Shown in pieces: positions 23,739 to 34,879 of a stretch of 64,000 bases of DNA (position 1 is the first letter of the stretch; every line of letters starts with the position of its first letter). The translations under genes were made by a program, and so were the position numbers. The stretch comes from Isochrysis galbana (lineage: Eukaryota > Haptophyta > Isochrysidales > Isochrysidaceae): NCBI GenBank assembly GCA_018136815.1, contig CM030931.1:11586612-11650611 (forward strand), read 5' to 3'. The notes beneath the pieces were generated by a model. It was given only the letters and a program-made list of their open reading frames with translations, was not told the DNA's origin and ran no database searches.

Positions 23739-24115
23739 ACCGGGCTTGAGCGAGGGCGAGGACGGCGGCGAGAGCGACATCGAGCGAGTGGCGAGAGGCG
23801 AGGGTGAGTGAGAGGAGGGCTGTGATGGCAGGGGCTGGCGAGGGAAGGAGAGATTGTAGGGTACGAGTGTTACGAGAGCGAGAGCGACGAGAGCGAGAGC
23901 GACGGATGACGACTGACGACAAGACGACGGACAAAGACACCCAGGAAAACACCCCGACTCTCGCCCCACGACTTTCTCACATAACTCGACTGAAATCAAA
24001 CCCAAACACTCCGATCAGACGACGACGGACGACGATCAGAAGGCGATCTGTCGGCGATCCCGTCTGGAAGGGGAATCGCACCATAACGGAAACGAGGAGC
24101 GACGGGGCGACGGAC
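23738..24115 (-). repeat. LTR-like repeat, copy D (partial, minus)
   Basis: This matches the gag-proximal ~370 bp of copies A and C in minus orientation. It starts abruptly inside the gag-like frame at 'gggcttgagcgagggcgagg' and replaces its true C-terminus. The junction marks a rearrangement of two copies in opposite orientation. Confidence 0.75.
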
Positions 24116-25237
24116 GATCCGACGGGGCGACAGTTACGCACAGGAATAAGGAGGGAATCTTTCGAAAACCCTTAAGTGATTTGATGAAGACCGAAGTAAA
24201 ATAGCGCCACGGTATAATCCAACGGCCAACACCTGAGGGGAATCAGGGTCACACAAGGGGGCGGTTCCTTGCACCGGCGATACCTGAACGCGCGACTTCG
24301 CCTAAAACGCGAGGAGCACGCAAGGAAGTAAGCCAGGTGAGGGCAAGCAGGCAACAAGGGAGGCGACAAAGGAGGCGAGGGCAACAAGGGCGAATGGGCG
24401 AATGTAGGACCCTGCGACGGTGACTCGTGGCTAGCCTGCAAGGAGGGAACATAGGAACGCAAACAACTTCTAAAACAAAAAGGTCGATCGCGGATGCGAC
24501 ACTGGGAGGAGGGCCAAAGCGCCGCGATAGCCGCCGGTGCCGCTCGCGACGGAGTGGCTCAGAGCACTCCGGCAACGCTCGACTCGACATGGAAGTGTTT
24601 TCGGGGTGGGGCTGGCGGCCATGCGCCATGCTGCGTGAGCAGGTGAAGGAGCGAAATCGGCCGAGTGCGGTGGCATGAAACACCGGTGAGCTACCGCCGA
24701 CCGGTGTCCTCGGACGATTAAGTCCGAAGTCCGAACACCAACGACAAGGGGGGGGCTGACCACCGTCGTGCTCTCGCTGGAGCGCGGCGAAGGTCGGTCT
24801 GTCAGGCGGGTCGGTCGACATCGCTCTGGCGTTCGGATTCGGATTCGAGCGGGGAGAGAGACGAGGGGAAATCTTCCCCCGGTTCAACGGTAAAAAAATT
24901 TGGGCCTCTGGATCAACAAGAGTTTCTTTTTCAACCCAGTCTCCCCCACCTCTACGTCTCGCTTTCGTCCCGCCCGCCCACAGATTTGCTCAATCCAAGT
25001 GCGTTCGTAAGCAAGTGAGAAGTGAATGTGAATGTTTAAGCCCACCCTACTTGGGGCTTGCGGCAAACTCAAAATATCGGAGGGGCGGTCGGTTTCGCAA
25101 AAGCGACTTCGCATTATTATCGTGAGAGGAGGGGACGGTGCCAAAGCGTTGTTGGATATGCTTGAGGGCTTTCATTTAGCGGGAGGCTTCGAGCGCTCCA
25201 ATCAAGACGCACACGGCCACGAGCACACAACGGAAAC
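24116..25237. other. Intergenic debris including an inverted repeat block
   Basis: No intact gene is seen. 24434-24502 is an inverse copy of 47737-47803 (a block containing 'gtcgcatccgcgatcgacct' and 'cttctatgttccctccttgc'-like sequence). The remainder holds short unsupported frames and the 3' flank of the protease gene. Confidence 0.55.
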
Positions 25238-27574
25238 TCAGCCATCTTGTTTTGCCACGTTGACAACGGGGATTACAACCGACGGAGTTGCGGATACAAC
25301 GGTAGCTTGCACGACGGGGATGTCATCTACATAAGTTGCGTCGACCACCACGGGCGCCTTGTCCTGCATTGCGCGTTGCGGCGCATTCTGGCCTATCGGC
25401 AAGCCGTTTCGTGCGGGTCTCACTCTGGATGTCCATGTCTCATCGAATCGGCGACGCCGACGGCGTCTGAAAATGACGTATCCGATGAAGACCAACACGA
25501 CGACGACGCCTGCCACGAAGCTGGAGAATATCGACGTCGACGTCCCCATGATCGAGTCCGAGTTTGCAGACTGCTGCTGCTCGCGACTAAAGATCGGGGT
25601 GTCTTGCACGTCGAGTTGCAGTGCCATGCCTGCCGCTGCTCTCGTGCCCATGCTCGACTCCAGCCTGCTCTCGATATCCGCCGCCGTCGTACCAGACGCG
25701 ATCTCGATGTTCGCGGTGATTTGGACGGACGCGGCAACCACGCTGATCTCCACCTGGCTCTCATGCACATGAGCCGCCGACGCAAAACGGAGGCGCAGAG
25801 CCGAGGTGTCCTCAAAGTCGCCAACCGAACCGGCCGCAACCACTCTCACCACGATCGGAGCGCAGTAATTACACCCCCGGCACTCGCATCTCGAACAGGT
25901 ATCCGTGCCGCAAAGACGGTCGCACAGTTGCGTCACCCGAGTCGGGCAGGTTCTAGGCGGCGAGGGCGGCGGTGGAGGTGACGGCGAGGGGGGCACAGGA
26001 GGAGATGGCGACGGGCCTTCATACACCAATCGGTAGCCGCAGTCGTGGCAGTCCGTGCCTAGATCGCACAGCGAATATGCAGAACCATCTCCACCATCAT
26101 CGCAGTCTCCGTCATTGGTGTAGTAAATGCACGTGTCGGAACACATCGTGCGGTACCATGGCGGGGTTGGTGATGGCGGCGGCGTGAGGGTATCGGGAGT
26201 CAACCACATTCGGGGACCACAGTCCGTACAATCGAAGCCGAAGCCGCAGGATTCGTATTCACTGCCCGCCCCACCATCGTCGCAATCACCGTCGTTCGCA
26301 TGGGCGCACACATCGTAACAAATCTCGCTCGTCGCTGGCGGAGACGGTGGAGGGAATCGAGAAGTGGGCGGTGATGGAGGTGACAGCGTGGGTGAGAAAG
26401 TAGGCAGTAAAGACGGGCCTTCGTACACCCATCGGTGTCCGCAGTCGTGGCAATCCGTGCCTAGAGCGCACAGCGAATACATAGAACCATCTCCACCATC
26501 GTCGCACGTTCCGTCAAAGGTATGAAAGCTGCACGTGTCGGAACAATTCATGCTAAACTGCGGCGGGTATGGCGATGGCGGTGAAAAGGAGCTGTTCGGG
26601 AAAGATTCCGTGCGGGGCCCACAATCAGTACAATCGTACCCGTAGACGCAGGAGCTAAGTTCGCTGCCTGCCCCGCCATCATCACAGACGCCGTCGTTAG
26701 GGGTGGTGCACACGTCGTAACAAATCTCACCCGCCGCCGAAGATTCGGCGTACATGGTGTCCGTGATCCAAGAGCGGTAGAATGCGGCCGAGGCGTAGAC
26801 ACCCGGGTAGGCTGCGCGGCCACAGCCTACACCAAATGAAACCACGCCCAGCTGGATGAAGACGCCGTCGACCTCGGCGAAGAGCGGGCCACCGGAATCG
26901 CCCTGGCATGTGTCCTTGCCACCCTCCGGCTCGCCCGCACAAATCATAGAGTCTGTGATGACAGTGACATCGGAATAGGCGGCAGCACAGTCGGCATGGC
27001 TGACCATGGTTGTCGTCACATGGTGCATCAGATCGGGCGACGAGTAGTCGTCATTCTCCGCCGTGAGGCCCCACCCGGCAATGATGACAGGAGTGCCGGC
27101 GGCCGGAAGACCCGAGTCTGCCATGTCGAGCACGGCCAGCGTGCCATTTTGCACCATCTCTTCCGCGCACTCCGGGACAGACTCGAGCTTGAGGAGGCAA
27201 ACGTCACCATCGTTAGTGATCTCGGAGTAACTCGGGTGGCAGATGGCCTGTGCCACCCCAATCTTTTGCGTGCACCTGTGGTTGTACGCCGGGTCCATCA
27301 TGCTCGAGTGTCCGTGCACGAGCACTTCATACGTGGCGCCCTGCTCTATGCAGTGGGCGGCAGTGAGGACCCATTGGCGGTCGATCAGAGAGCCGCCGCA
27401 GATGCAGCAAGTGTACCCCGGTTGGCTGATACCAACGAGGAAGGGGTACGAGAAGGTGGGCGAGACGACCTGGCCGCCGATGATCCTCGGAGCGCTTCCA
27501 TTGCCTCGTGGCGTCGGCGCTCCCGCCGCGAGCGCAGCGAACAGCAGGACGCCATTCGAGCAAGCAATGCGCAT
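25238..27574 (-). CDS. Trypsin-like serine protease with LNR-like repeats and a C-terminal transmembrane anchor
   Basis: The start chosen is the ATG at 27574, giving 778 residues; the frame stays open upstream only because of GA repeats. A short hydrophobic signal peptide (RIACSNGVLLFAALAAGA) precedes the activation site R30-IIGG. Catalytic triad: H74 (LTAAHC), D124 (NDGDVCLL), S227 (GDSGGP). D221 sits at the S1 pocket position, so cleavage after Arg/Lys is predicted. Four ~40-residue Cys-rich repeats (patterns such as DGDCDDGGDGSAYSLC...DCHDCG) resemble Notch/LNR modules and are spaced by Pro/Ser linkers. A Cys-rich linker and a small alpha/beta domain precede a membrane helix (~681-702), a seven-Arg stop-transfer and a 76-residue tail. 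I infer a type I plasma-membrane or vesicle protease facing outward; the repeats could bind calcium or ligands. Confidence 0.88.
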   Translation of the reverse strand: MRIACSNGVLLFAALAAGAPTPRGNGSAPRIIGGQVVSPTFSYPFLVGISQPGYTCCICGGSLIDRQWVLTAAHCIEQGATYEVLVHGHSSMMDPAYNHRCTQKIGVAQAICHPSYSEITNDGDVCLLKLESVPECAEEMVQNGTLAVLDMADSGLPAAGTPVIIAGWGLTAENDDYSSPDLMHHVTTTMVSHADCAAAYSDVTVITDSMICAGEPEGGKDTCQGDSGGPLFAEVDGVFIQLGVVSFGVGCGRAAYPGVYASAAFYRSWITDTMYAESSAAGEICYDVCTTPNDGVCDDGGAGSELSSCVYGYDCTDCGPRTESFPNSSFSPPSPYPPQFSMNCSDTCSFHTFDGTCDDGGDGSMYSLCALGTDCHDCGHRWVYEGPSLLPTFSPTLSPPSPPTSRFPPPSPPATSEICYDVCAHANDGDCDDGGAGSEYESCGFGFDCTDCGPRMWLTPDTLTPPPSPTPPWYRTMCSDTCIYYTNDGDCDDGGDGSAYSLCDLGTDCHDCGYRLVYEGPSPSPPVPPSPSPPPPPSPPRTCPTRVTQLCDRLCGTDTCSRCECRGCNYCAPIVVRVVAAGSVGDFEDTSALRLRFASAAHVHESQVEISVVAASVQITANIEIASGTTAADIESRLESSMGTRAAAGMALQLDVQDTPIFSREQQQSANSDSIMGTSTSIFSSFVAGVVVVLVFIGYVIFRRRRRRRFDETWTSRVRPARNGLPIGQNAPQRAMQDKAPVVVDATYVDDIPVVQATVVSATPSVVIPVVNVAKQDG

Positions 27575-27599
27575 GAGCGGCAGGGCGAGGTGGAGTACA

Positions 27600-28350
<751 letters not shown>

Positions 28351-28591
28351 CGCCTCCGGACAAAAACAAAACCCCCCTCAGCGTAACGAACTCTTGTCCT
28401 CGAGGGGCGTCCCGCTTATTTATACAATCTCGTGGGAGGGGGAACGTTGGCGACAAGCCGCTCCGGGGGTTCTAAAGTGCACAGGGAAGGGAGTATTCAG
28501 CATTCAGAGGTTGCTCTGCTCTGCAGGAGGTCTCCTCTCGCCACCACAGTATACAAGTGCCCCATATTGACACATTCGAATGGCCCACAGG

Positions 28592-28599
28592 GCCTGAGG
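28592..28599. repeat. Left 8-bp target duplication (GCCTGAGG)
   Basis: GCCTGAGG immediately precedes the left TIR of the element at 28600-31052 and is repeated exactly at 31053-31060. Confidence 0.8.
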
Positions 28600-28904
28600 T
28601 TGGCAAACGCCAGACTTTCGAGAATTTTTTTGTGAAATTTGGGGTTGGGCTCAAAATAAAAAATTTTGATCGAAATTTGGGGGGCACGGGGGCACGGGCG
28701 TCCCCCTCCCCCCCCTCACGCCCCCACGTCCGACGCCCTTGCCCCCCGCCCCGCCCCCATCCCCATGCTGCATGTGCGCAAGCGCCGCCGAACCATTGTC
28801 GTGGACGAGGTGGAAGAGGAGGTGATGGATGAGCCCACGCCCGCGCCCGCGCCCGCGCTCCCATCCCAAACAGTTGTGAACATTCTTAACGACGGTGGCG
28901 AGGA

Positions 28905-28940
28905 GGAGGAGGAGGAGGAGGAGGAGGAGGAGGAGGAGGA
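28905..28940. repeat. (GAG)n triplet run
   Basis: About a dozen GAG triplets in the TIR element, coding for poly-Glu in one frame right after an acidic 'VDEVEEEVMDEP' stretch. Confidence 0.85.
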
Positions 28941-29079
28941 ACGAGGAGCAGGATGAGGGCGTGTTTGCATTGTTGCGTGTAATGTAGTAATGTACTCCGA
29001 TTCACAGTCACAGCAACGCACTTTCTCAGACCACCCGCAAGCATGCAAGCTAAGACCCGTAACAGGTTTGATTTGAGCA

Positions 29080-29225
29080 ATCTGGATATCTGGTTGGAGT
29101 TCAGATTTGGTATCCAGATAGTATCCGGATACCTCTGGAGCTCATTAGGAATATCCAGATAGATACTGATAGTCGGGCAGACATGCCAGATATGCCAGAT
29201 ATTCGGAATATCCGGGTATTAGAAA
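29080..29225. repeat. Cluster of TATCCAGATA/TATCTGGATA motifs (left)
   Basis: At least seven degenerate copies of the palindrome-like 10-mer occur in 145 bp. A second cluster lies at 30505-30690, on the other side of the GC-rich core of the TIR element. Confidence 0.7.
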
Positions 29226-29269
29226 CTTATTCTTATTCTCCCGGCCACCTTAAATAGATCGACGCCCCT

Positions 29270-29950
29270 CCGCCACCGTCGCCTCCACCGCCCTCACCGC
29301 CGCCTCCCTCACCGCCACCGCCTTCACCGCCGCCTCCCTCGCCACCGCCGCCTTCGCCGCCGCCTCCCTCGCCACCGCAGCCTTCGCCGCCGCCGCCTTC
29401 ACCGCCGCACCGCCGCCGCCTTCGCCGCCGCCGCCGTCACCACCGCCTCCCTCGCCGCCGCCGTCACCACCGCCTCCCTCGCCGCCACCGCCTTCACCGC
29501 CGCCTCCCTCACCGCCGCCTCCCTCACCGCCGCCTCCCTCACCTCCGCCACCCTCACCACCGCCGCCGTCTCCGCAACCACCATCAATCACCACCGCCTC
29601 CCTCACCGCCGCCGCCTTCTCCCCCGCCTCCCTCCCCGCCACCGCCTTCACCGCCACCGCCCTCCCCGCCACCGCCTTCACCACCGCCGCCCTCGCCTCC
29701 GCCTCCCTCACCGCCGCCTCCCTCACCGCCGCCTCCCTCACCGCCGCCTCCCTCACCGCCGCCTCCCTCACCGCCGCCTCCCTCACCGCCGCCTCCCTCA
29801 CCTTGCCACCCTCACCACCGCCGCCGTCTCCGCCACCACCATCACCACCGCCTCCCTCACCGCCGCCGCCTTCTCCCCCGCCTCCCTCCCTGCCACCGCC
29901 GTCACCATCGCCGCCTTCACCGCCGCCACGTGCAGCCGAACGAGGCCCCC
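29270..29950. repeat. GCC/TCC-rich triplet array (Ser-Pro coding potential)
   Basis: CCGCCTCCCTCACCG-type units repeat for ~680 bp. On the plus strand they read as SPPPP repeats, like algal hydroxyproline-rich proteins, but no start, signal peptide or continuous frame through the whole tract is present. It may be a captured Pro-rich gene fragment or an expanded repeat. Confidence 0.8.
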
Positions 29951-30504
29951 TCGCCTCTTGCAATCCGCCTCCCGCAGAACGTGCGGGAAGCCGGTCACTG
30001 CGTCGTCAACCTGCCACCCCTCCACACCGGGCACGAAAAGCTGCCTGTGCGGGTGCGGTCGCCCCCGGAGCGGGCGGAAGCCGGCCCTCGTCACCTCCGC
30101 GTTCGGCTTCACCGGCTGGGGGAGGAGGCGGAGACGCCCATCCGCGGAGGTGACGAGGGGGTGGAGAGGGGGGGGGGGGGGGAAGAGAGATTTACCGGCA
30201 TCCATTTTCTCATGGTTAACTTTCTCATGGTAACCATCAACTCGCAAGACAGCCGTCGACGGCTGCGTGCCCCCCTCGGCTCTCCGCTCACTCCCTTGTG
30301 ATTACATGAATAAGTATGATGTTTTATGGAATTACATGATGTCAGTAGCTACTCGCCCTCTCCCTCTCGATCCATAATACAAGCAAATACTTCAGCGCGC
30401 GGAGACAGATGTCCGTTGTCATTCGAAAACAGGAGTTTCATTGAAGAATACCAAATGAAGGGGAACGGAGCGAGAGAGATCGAATTGAGGCGATTCTCAA
30501 CAAC

Positions 30505-30690
30505 GGTATCTGGATATATGACGGATAACCGGGTACCTGGAAGTATCTGGTATGCCAGGATTTACTATCTGGATATCCGGCTGCCTGGTAGCGCGGCGCA
30601 CGATCCCTATCTGGATACCTGGATCCGTCTACTTAATAGGCAAAGATACCTATTATCTGGATATCTGGTAAACCGGTTACGGGTCTTAAT
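30505..30690. repeat. Cluster of TATCTGGATA motifs (right)
   Basis: Eight or more copies related to 'tatctggata' or 'ggtatctgg' are packed into 185 bp, partnering the left cluster at 29080-29225. Confidence 0.7.
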
Positions 30691-31052
30691 GCAAGCATCG
30701 CTGATGCTGATGAGTCGCTACAATGGTCGCTCTGTGTTTTGATATGCTGTGACGTGCGTTGTGGTTTTGGGTCCGTCGGGGGCTCGTGGCTCGTGGGAAG
30801 CTGCGAGGTGCGGGGTCGGGAAAGCGACATCGGGGTGTCGGGGTTCGGGTTCGGGGATGGCGGCGGTGATGGAGAGGGTGGGGTATGGGGATGTGGGGGT
30901 GTTGGGTGTTGGGTGAGTTGCTTCAGATTCAGAGGCTACACGCACGCATCACAAAAAATATCAAAAATTTTGCCCAAAATTTGGGTGCCTTGTCAGCAAA
31001 TTTTGACCTCAAAATTTGGGGTGCTCAAGATCAAAACTTTGGCGTATGCCAA

Positions 31053-31905
31053 GCCTGAGGGCAATGAGGAGGGAGGCATGCCGGCGGTAGGCGCGGCGGA
31101 GGAGACGACTTCAGAGGTGCTGACGGGCTAGAGGAAGGCGGGCAGGCGGGCTTGGGCGAGGGCGAGGACGGCGGCGAGAGCGACATCGAGCGAGCGGCGA
31201 GAGGCGAGAGGCGAGGGCGAGTGAGAGGAGGGCTGTGTTGGCAGAGGCTGGTGAGGAGAGGCGAGACTGTAGGCCTGAGACTGTAGGGTATGCACGTTAG
31301 ACGAGAGCAGGGACGAGAGCGAGAGCGACGGATGACGACTGACGACAGGACGACGGACACGGACACCCACGAAAAAACTCCGACACTCGCCCCACGACTT
31401 TCTCAGGTAACTCGACTGAAATCAAACCCAAACACTCCGGTCAGACAGCGACGGACGACGATCGGAGGGCGATCTGTCGGCGATCTCGTCTAGAACGCGA
31501 ATACTATCATAACGTACGGAAACGAGGGGCAATCTTGCGACGCAGGATTCCAAGATCCAAGAGACCTATCGAATAAGACGAGAGAAGTGTGACGTGCCTA
31601 TGGTAGAGATACGAAGAGGTCGCAAATTAAACCTGATTGCCCCCAGCAAGCAGGTAGAGAAACGCGGGGGAGATAGCGAATCAAACCTATTTGCGAGGCG
31701 CCTGGGGTGGAAGAAAGGTGGGGAAACTTCCCTTCTCTTCGGGAGAAAGAGAGAGGGCGCTCCACAACCCAAGATCCCATGCATCCAAGCGAAGCTTTTG
31801 ACCGAGAAACGAGAACGAGAGAATTATAACGATATACCGAACGACGAAGAGAAGAGCGAGAAGCGAGAAGCCTGACGAGCGTCGTTTCGCGAATGCGACA
31901 CCCAC
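31053..31905 (-). repeat. LTR-like repeat, copy B (minus), split by the TIR element
   Basis: Homologous to copies A and C but more diverged and shortened. The landmarks are in order: gag-start block, Ser/Arg repeat block, the 'ggtttaatttgc' blocks, the CT block and 'gtttcgcgaatgcgacaccc'. The gag-side end continues left of the TIR element at about 28570-28599 ('cattcgaatggcccacaggg'), showing that the TIR element inserted into this copy. Similarity fades after about 31905. Confidence 0.7.
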
Positions 31906-32729
31906 GCCGAAGCGAGAAGCGAGGAGCGAGCGCACGGGATTCCGAGCCTCGTCGGCCAAGGAAACAAAAGGGACCGCTGGGGGTGCATTGGAGGAGAGGA
32001 AGGAAGAGATCCCGGCTGGAGCTGCATGCGAGGGAACCGGGGGCGAGGAGCAAGGCGGAAGCGAGAGAGAAGGGAACGAGGAGCGGGGGCCAGAGGAGAG
32101 GCACGCTCTTAGAATAGAGTGTGCCGCATGGTATGGAGGGTTTTCTCGAGACACGCCCCAAGAATAGAGCGTGTCGCATGGAATGCTCCCCCTACCCGCA
32201 ACAATAGTTTGCCTACCAAAGTGGAGGGGGACCGGCTGGCAGCAAAATCAAAAAACAGGAACCTCAAGTTGCACCTACGCTCGTAGACCGTACATGCGCA
32301 CAATGAAATTCCCGTGAGTGACTGGCCTCCCCCACTGTGACGCTCATTTTTGGAATCGACCTCACACTTTACCTGCTACACACTACTATCTACTATGACA
32401 TGAACTATCTGTGGAAGTGCACAGAGCACCATCAATGGGGGATGGAGGCGGTTGGGGTTGGAGCGACGAGTCATAATTTGGGCTTTGGCAGCATGAATAT
32501 ACATACCGGGTATGATGGTTACGGCAGCAATAGCAATGTACAACGCACAACTCCCGAAGTTGTGATCCTTGGCGGAGGTTGCCGCCCTCAACTTTTGGCG
32601 CACTCAAGAGACGTCGGAGCATCTGATATGGCGATTCATGAGAAAATCGTTGATGAGCGATGGAGCAGATTAGGCGAGCTGTCAGCGCGATCGCGTTCGT
32701 CGTCTCGTAAGGCCACCGTGCGCATCGCG
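31906..32729. other. No convincing gene
   Basis: Two copies of a ~21-bp motif ('agaatagagtgtgccgcatg') lie near 32111 and 32162. The remainder includes the 3' flank of the transporter. Plus-strand frames across 32337-33128 run antisense to the transporter and are not supported. Confidence 0.5.
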
Positions 32730-34157
32730 TCATGCGTCCGTCGGTCGGCTGTTGGCGAGCTGCTTGCGAGCGTATTCGTATATGACGGTGGTACCAATCA
32801 GCATCTGGCCTATCAGGCCGTAGACGAGCAAAGCCACGTCCCCAGCCAACGCAAGGCGGCGTGCGGGAGACAGTGTGGAAGCGGCAGCTACCGTCGCGCC
32901 CCATCCAGACAAGATCGCCTCCCTCCCGACAAGATAGGAGGCGTGCATCGCCGCGGGCGTCACGTACATGAGAGCCCCGCCAAGTACAGATCCCATGAGG
33001 CCAACAATGAGACCCAAGTTGTCAACGAGCAGCGCAGTACCAAGGACGGGCGCCCCGACGATAAGGGTGACGAGGTACCAGGAGGCGTGGGGGATCGCTA
33101 TGAGATGTGGGCGAAGGCCGGAAAATAAGCCATCAAGGCTCGGGAGCAGCGCCTCGCGGAGGCCCATGAAGATGAAGGGGAACGAGCAGATGAGCGACGC
33201 GGCAACAGCCACGCGCGCGCCAGTCGCCTTGACGTCGTCCGTCGGGTGGAAGTTGTTGAGAATGAGCGGCTGGCACGCCCGCCCAAACGTGAAGAAACCA
33301 GGCAGAGCGTGGAGCAGTGAAATGACGAAGACGATCGTGAAGGCCATGAACGTCACGAGGCGGAAACGCGCGGCGGACGCCGACGCAAGCGTGCGGTAGA
33401 AGTTGGGCGCGAGGTAGTGGGCACAAAGTGACGTGCCCAAGTTGGCGATCAAGATGGAAGTCTCCTTGCTCACTTCCCATGTCTTCGGGGCTCTCTCAAC
33501 GTCCGCCTGCAGTTGGGGCGGCATGCGGTCGAAAAAACGCCCCCCCCGTGCGTAGGAGCCGTCGAGCCAGCGAGTCATGAGGAAGACACAAGTGCAGCCA
33601 ATGGCAAGCGAGCCGAGGACAGAGGCGAAGTTGAGGCTGGTCAGCGTTGGCTGCAGGCACAGCGGGAGCACCGCTGCAGCGCCAAGCAGGATGCTGGCTC
33701 GGCGCGAGCGAACAATGGAGGGTACACCCGCCAACCCAAGGAGTGGAGGCAGAATCTCGCCGAGGCAGAGGAGGTAGACGGTGCACAGGCAGTAGCACAG
33801 GCTGACCGTGGCGCCCTGGACGATCCAAAGGGACGAGGAGCCGATGCTTGCACGCCAAAGGTCGTGCAGTGTGCACTGAACGCCGTGAGCAACGTGAAAC
33901 TCGCACACCTCTCCGATGAGCGACCACGTGTACGCGCCGAGAGCAGTGGTGGCGGCCATCGCGAGAGTGGCTGGGCCAGCGCCGGTGCCGCTGGCCAGCC
34001 CACTGGAAAGTGTGAGGACTCCAAGCCCAACGATGGTCTTAGTCATCGCGGCAGTTGCCGCAGGAACACCTAAGAGCGCTGTGCTAGCGCCTCCTCCACG
34101 AAGACACAGGAGGGCGCCAGTGCGAGACGAGAGCAAGGGAAGCGGACCATACCCCAT
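32730..34157 (-). CDS. Amino-acid transporter, AAAP/SLC38 family
   Basis: A single-exon frame of 475 residues starts at the ATG at 34157. After a short N-terminus with CLRGGGAS come about eleven hydrophobic segments. The first, AAMTKTIVGLGVLTLSSGLA, is typical of helix 1 in AAAP transporters, with the unwound Gly-rich substrate site. Later landmarks are the conserved loop before helix 6 (KETSILIANLGTSLCAHYLAPNFYRTLAS) and the long helices with SFPFIFMGLREALLPSL. The length fits the family (400-550). Such proteins move neutral amino acids with H+ or Na+ across plasma or vacuolar membranes; substrate and compartment are not readable here. The LRGG near the N-terminus may belong to a cleaved leader. 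Confidence 0.85.
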   Translation of the reverse strand: MGYGPLPLLSSRTGALLCLRGGGASTALLGVPAATAAMTKTIVGLGVLTLSSGLASGTGAGPATLAMAATTALGAYTWSLIGEVCEFHVAHGVQCTLHDLWRASIGSSSLWIVQGATVSLCYCLCTVYLLCLGEILPPLLGLAGVPSIVRSRRASILLGAAAVLPLCLQPTLTSLNFASVLGSLAIGCTCVFLMTRWLDGSYARGGRFFDRMPPQLQADVERAPKTWEVSKETSILIANLGTSLCAHYLAPNFYRTLASASAARFRLVTFMAFTIVFVISLLHALPGFFTFGRACQPLILNNFHPTDDVKATGARVAVAASLICSFPFIFMGLREALLPSLDGLFSGLRPHLIAIPHASWYLVTLIVGAPVLGTALLVDNLGLIVGLMGSVLGGALMYVTPAAMHASYLVGREAILSGWGATVAAASTLSPARRLALAGDVALLVYGLIGQMLIGTTVIYEYARKQLANSRPTDA

Positions 34158-34189
34158 CGACTAGGGAAGGGCCCCCCAGACCTCCCGCC

Positions 34190-34350
34190 CTCTCTCTCTC
34201 TCTTCCCCCCCCCCCCCTCCCTCTCCCTCTCCATCTCTAACGTAGATTCTGTTCTCTCTTCAGTCTCTCTTTCCCTCGCTGTCGTGCCCCCCCCCCGCCC
34301 CCCTCCCCCCGCCCCCCCCCCCCCCCTCGTGTCCCCCCCCCCCCCCGCGG
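34190..34350. repeat. CT/C-rich tract upstream of the transporter
   Basis: Runs of CT then long C homopolymers begin ~30 bp upstream of the transporter ATG (gene on minus). No box is recognisable. Confidence 0.85.
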
Positions 34351-34509
34351 GTGGCCACTAGACGGTCCGATCGTCCAAACTCACTAAAAATAGCGGCCGC
34401 GCTCGTTCTGGTTCTGGCGGGGTCTCGATGTCTCGATGTATGGAGATAAAAAAACACGTGGTATGGAAGATGGATCAATCAGTGTGGTATCTCTCTGGGG
34501 TCTGGAGAC

Positions 34510-34852
34510 TTGGCCCTCGCCACACTCCAGAGAAAGTCTACATCTACTCGCATGGGAGACACACTGACTTTTACAGAATACATTTTCGACGACATCAACT
34601 TCAACAGCGAACACGTCATGATAAGGAGAATGATATAGATTCACCACGAGCTATGTAACGCGACACATTTCGGCAACTCCACAGACGCCTCCAGAAGAGC
34701 CCAAGCAGATATGGGCCGGCAACCAAAAAACGTATTGAGTATTGACACCAATAACGCCAATGACTTTCGCCCACTCCTCGAAAGCGTAGACAACGACGAA
34801 GTAGCACTGGCACTGATACTGAGCCCCAAATTAATTGTATAAGACTAAGGCA
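34510..34852 (+). pseudogene. LINE ORF2 C-terminal remnant
   Basis: Translated forward, 'TDFYRIHFDD', 'EHVMIRRMI' and 'ADMGRQPKNVLSIDTNNAND' followed by 'FRPLLES' line up with the C-terminus encoded at 2199-2930 (TDFYRIHYDG, ESILIRTIE, AGMGRQPKKRIDMNDLRPIF). A stop follows MIRRMI, so the copy is dead. It ends at a TAA near 34852. Confidence 0.65.
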
Positions 34853-34879
34853 CTAGCAAAAAGACTGGGAATAGCGAAT

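Larger units (their letters stand above)
28600..31052. mobile_element. 2453-bp TIR element with 8-bp target duplication
   Basis: The ends are inverted: TTGGCAAACGCCAGACTTTCGA on the left matches the complement of the right end at 18 of 22 positions, the first six without a break. GCCTGAGG flanks both sides. The left ~250 bp and right ~150 bp are each homologous to the left and right parts of the 417-bp element at 61434-61850. The interior holds a short acidic/basic coding-like stretch (RKRRRTIVVDEVEEEV), GAG and GCC triplet arrays and clusters of TATCTGGATA. I see no transposase, so the element appears non-autonomous. An 8-bp duplication is typical of hAT elements, but the class is not established. 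It lies inside an LTR-like repeat whose two halves are on either side. Confidence 0.75.

Noticed and set aside
21924..23807. Reading the full 627-codon frame as an intact protein
   Set aside because: The last ~25 residues come from an inverted LTR-like copy, so the true C-terminus is lost.
32337..33128. Plus-strand ORF of 263 codons
   Set aside because: It is antisense to the transporter, whose membrane pattern and family motifs are clear; the plus frame has no domain.
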